NCBI GenBank assembly: GCA_024762625.1
Contig: JANTHA010000143.1
Location: 1-5,739 of the forward strand
DNA length: 5,739 nucleotides
Origin: Thiotrichaceae bacterium
GTDB lineage: Bacteria > Pseudomonadota > Gammaproteobacteria > Thiotrichales > Thiotrichaceae
Direction of reading: 5' to 3'
Program-made: the position numbers and the translations under genes
The notes under the pieces: model-generated
Told to the model about the DNA's origin: nothing
Databases searched by the model: none
The model's input: only the letters and a program-made list of their open reading frames with translations
Shown here: positions 4,393 to 5,739 of the stretch, piece by piece
How the letters are laid out: the number at the start of each line of letters is the position of its first letter
How positions within the stretch are numbered: the first letter of the stretch is position 1

Positions 4393-5739
4393 ATGAGCCT
4401 ATTAAGCACAATTAACCTTTGGTATTTTGTTGGCTTGCTAGTTTTTGTGTTTGTTATCTGGCAATGGTTTTCTTACCGAAAAGTTGCTGTCACCTCCAAA
4501 GCTTATCCAACCGTAACAGACATAACGTTTCTCTTTCTTGCCTTTATGACCTTTACAGGTGTTTTTTCCTTTTCTGATAAGCTCCTCAATGCACTGTTTA
4601 GTAAGCTAGGTTTCACGGTAATTGATGCAGGTAAATTAAATGAAAGCCAGTGGGTATTATTGGCGGCCTTTTTTATTCTCGCCATTGCAATAACCTTTAT
4701 TCTAAGAAGAGGCGCCAATAAAGCAAATAACTCTAACAATAATGTAGATCAGGGAATCGGAAATATAGAATCGGGTAAAAACTCAAAGATAAAGATAACG
4801 CTAAATAATCACTCCGGTTTACCACCAGAACTTAGCACTCATCTTGTAGCTGAAGCGCAAAGAAAAAACGAAGAGATTGATCGATTAAAAGAACAACTTG
4901 CCAATAGCCTGTCGCCAGAAGAAAAAATTCATCTTTCCAATAAAATAAACCAGTTAGAAAGCGAAAAGAAAGAACTGGAAGATAAAATCAAAACACTTGA
5001 GCAACGTCTCGCAGATTACAGCCCAAATAATAAAATTGTTGCAGAAGCCAATAAACGCTTTAAAGAAAAGGGTGTCGATGCAGCCCTGGCGTATCTGGAA
5101 AATATTGATTTTAATAAAGCACTGGAACAATCCAGAGAAAATGCCAACGCACTATTAATTCAGGCCGACTTATACAAAATTAAAAATAAACATGACAAGG
5201 CAGATACTAGTTACCGTACATCACTCAGGTTTCAACGCAACTATGACAATACACTAGCCTATGCAAACTACCTGTTTGATCAAAACCAGTTTAATGAAAT
5301 GATCCGGCAATTAAATCTGTTTAAAATGGAGCAACACTCCCTAAAGCCGAATCAAAAAGCAGCCATTGAAACAACACTGGCAAATGCCTATTACAAAAAT
5401 AATAATTTTACTAAAGCAGAGCAAGCCTACCAGGAGGCTCTGGGTATTAGACGAGCCTTAGCCAAAGCAAATCCCGGCGCTTATCAGTCATATGTGGCAA
5501 CGACGCTCAATAATCTGGCACTTTTGTACAGTGCTTACAACCGCCTGAGGGAAGCGGAGCAAGCCTATCTGGAGGCGCTGGGTATTTACAAAGCCTTAGC
5601 CAAAGCAAACCCCGGCGCTTATCAGTCGTATGTGGCAACGACGCTCAATAATCTGGCAATTCTATATCGTACAGGAAACCACCTGAAGGAGGCCGAGCAA
5701 GCCTATCAGGAGGCGCTGGGTATTTACAAAGCCTTAGCC
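4393..5739 (+). CDS. Membrane-anchored coiled-coil/TPR protein, 5' part (runs off window)
   Basis: The frame from ATG 4393 is open for 449 codons to the window edge, so this is the N-terminal part of a longer protein. Three hydrophobic helices come first (about 9-26, 44-60, 87-104). The basic residues after helices 1 (YRK, 28-30) and 3 (RR, 105-106) place the remainder in the cytoplasm by the positive-inside rule. An Asn/Ser-rich linker (109-141) contains GIGNIESGKNSKIKI (121-135). A charged heptad-like coiled coil spans about 152-207. Degenerate TPR-like helices run about 215-335. From residue 342 there are regular 46-residue TPR units of kinesin-light-chain type: AEQAYQEALGI, then KANPGAY, then VATTLNNLA. 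TPR arrays are protein-interaction scaffolds; in bacteria such arrays are sometimes fused to CHAT protease or NTPase domains, but none is visible here. No clear Shine-Dalgarno precedes the ATG; the next Met (52) lies inside helix 2, so this start is preferred. Confidence 0.8.
   Translation, partial: MSLLSTINLWYFVGLLVFVFVIWQWFSYRKVAVTSKAYPTVTDITFLFLAFMTFTGVFSFSDKLLNALFSKLGFTVIDAGKLNESQWVLLAAFFILAIAITFILRRGANKANNSNNNVDQGIGNIESGKNSKIKITLNNHSGLPPELSTHLVAEAQRKNEEIDRLKEQLANSLSPEEKIHLSNKINQLESEKKELEDKIKTLEQRLADYSPNNKIVAEANKRFKEKGVDAALAYLENIDFNKALEQSRENANALLIQADLYKIKNKHDKADTSYRTSLRFQRNYDNTLAYANYLFDQNQFNEMIRQLNLFKMEQHSLKPNQKAAIETTLANAYYKNNNFTKAEQAYQEALGIRRALAKANPGAYQSYVATTLNNLALLYSAYNRLREAEQAYLEALGIYKALAKANPGAYQSYVATTLNNLAILYRTGNHLKEAEQAYQEALGIYKALA
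5416..5739 (+). repeat. 138-bp tandem repeats encoding 46-residue TPR units
   Basis: Unit 1 is 5416-5553, unit 2 is 5554-5691, and unit 3 starts at 5692 and is cut by the window edge. By hand alignment, units 1 and 2 match at 114 of 138 bases, and a 66-base core (5455-5520 against 5593-5658) differs at only 2. Units 2 and 3 match at 46 of the 48 visible bases. Conservation extends to synonymous positions, so recent duplication or gene conversion is more likely than protein-level selection alone. Confidence 0.9.

Noticed and set aside
4503..4739. 78-residue open frame on the minus strand
   Set aside because: It is antisense to the transmembrane part of the TPR gene, which is a much longer open frame with coherent domains.

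Overview
The window looks like a piece of a proteobacterial chromosome, most likely gammaproteobacterial. The evidence is a CnoX/YbbN-type thioredoxin-TPR protein, a full-length MiaA, a TolC/HlyD-type export operon and a good CRP-type operator (TGTGA-N6-TCACA). I cannot name the genus. The left 3.2 kb reads as ordinary chromosome. The right 2.4 kb is more AT-rich and looks like an accessory region.

Layout. Positions 1-161 hold the 3' end of an upstream gene, probably an outer-membrane TolC-family protein. It overlaps by ATGA a short HlyD/RND-type periplasmic adaptor (158-937). Converging on it from the minus strand are three genes: a CnoX-like thioredoxin/TPR co-chaperone (3172-2300), miaA for the tRNA A37 dimethylallyltransferase (2250-1315), and an 85-residue protein with a heavy-metal-associated (HMA)-like fold (1209-952). 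The last gene seems to have its own promoter between it and miaA. A perfect TGTGA-N6-TCACA site is centred exactly 41.5 bp upstream of the start point predicted from a TAAAAT -10 box, the geometry of a class II CRP-dependent promoter.

From 3300 rightwards, on the plus strand, there is a toxin-antitoxin pair: an intact ribbon-helix-helix antitoxin (3391-3630) overlapping by ATGA a PIN-domain toxin (3627-4055). An in-frame TAA at codon 39 breaks the toxin, so the antitoxin appears to be orphaned. A 340-base non-coding stretch follows, with a 13-bp inverted repeat and three 9-bp tandem units.

The last 1.35 kb is the 5' part of a large gene that stays open to the end of the window (4393 to beyond 5739). 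It encodes three transmembrane helices, an Asn/Ser-rich linker, a coiled coil, and then kinesin-light-chain-type TPR units of exactly 46 residues (138 bp). These units are nearly identical at DNA level and much richer in G+C than the rest of the gene. This is the least ordinary object here: a membrane-anchored, probably cytoplasm-facing TPR scaffold whose C-terminus is not visible.
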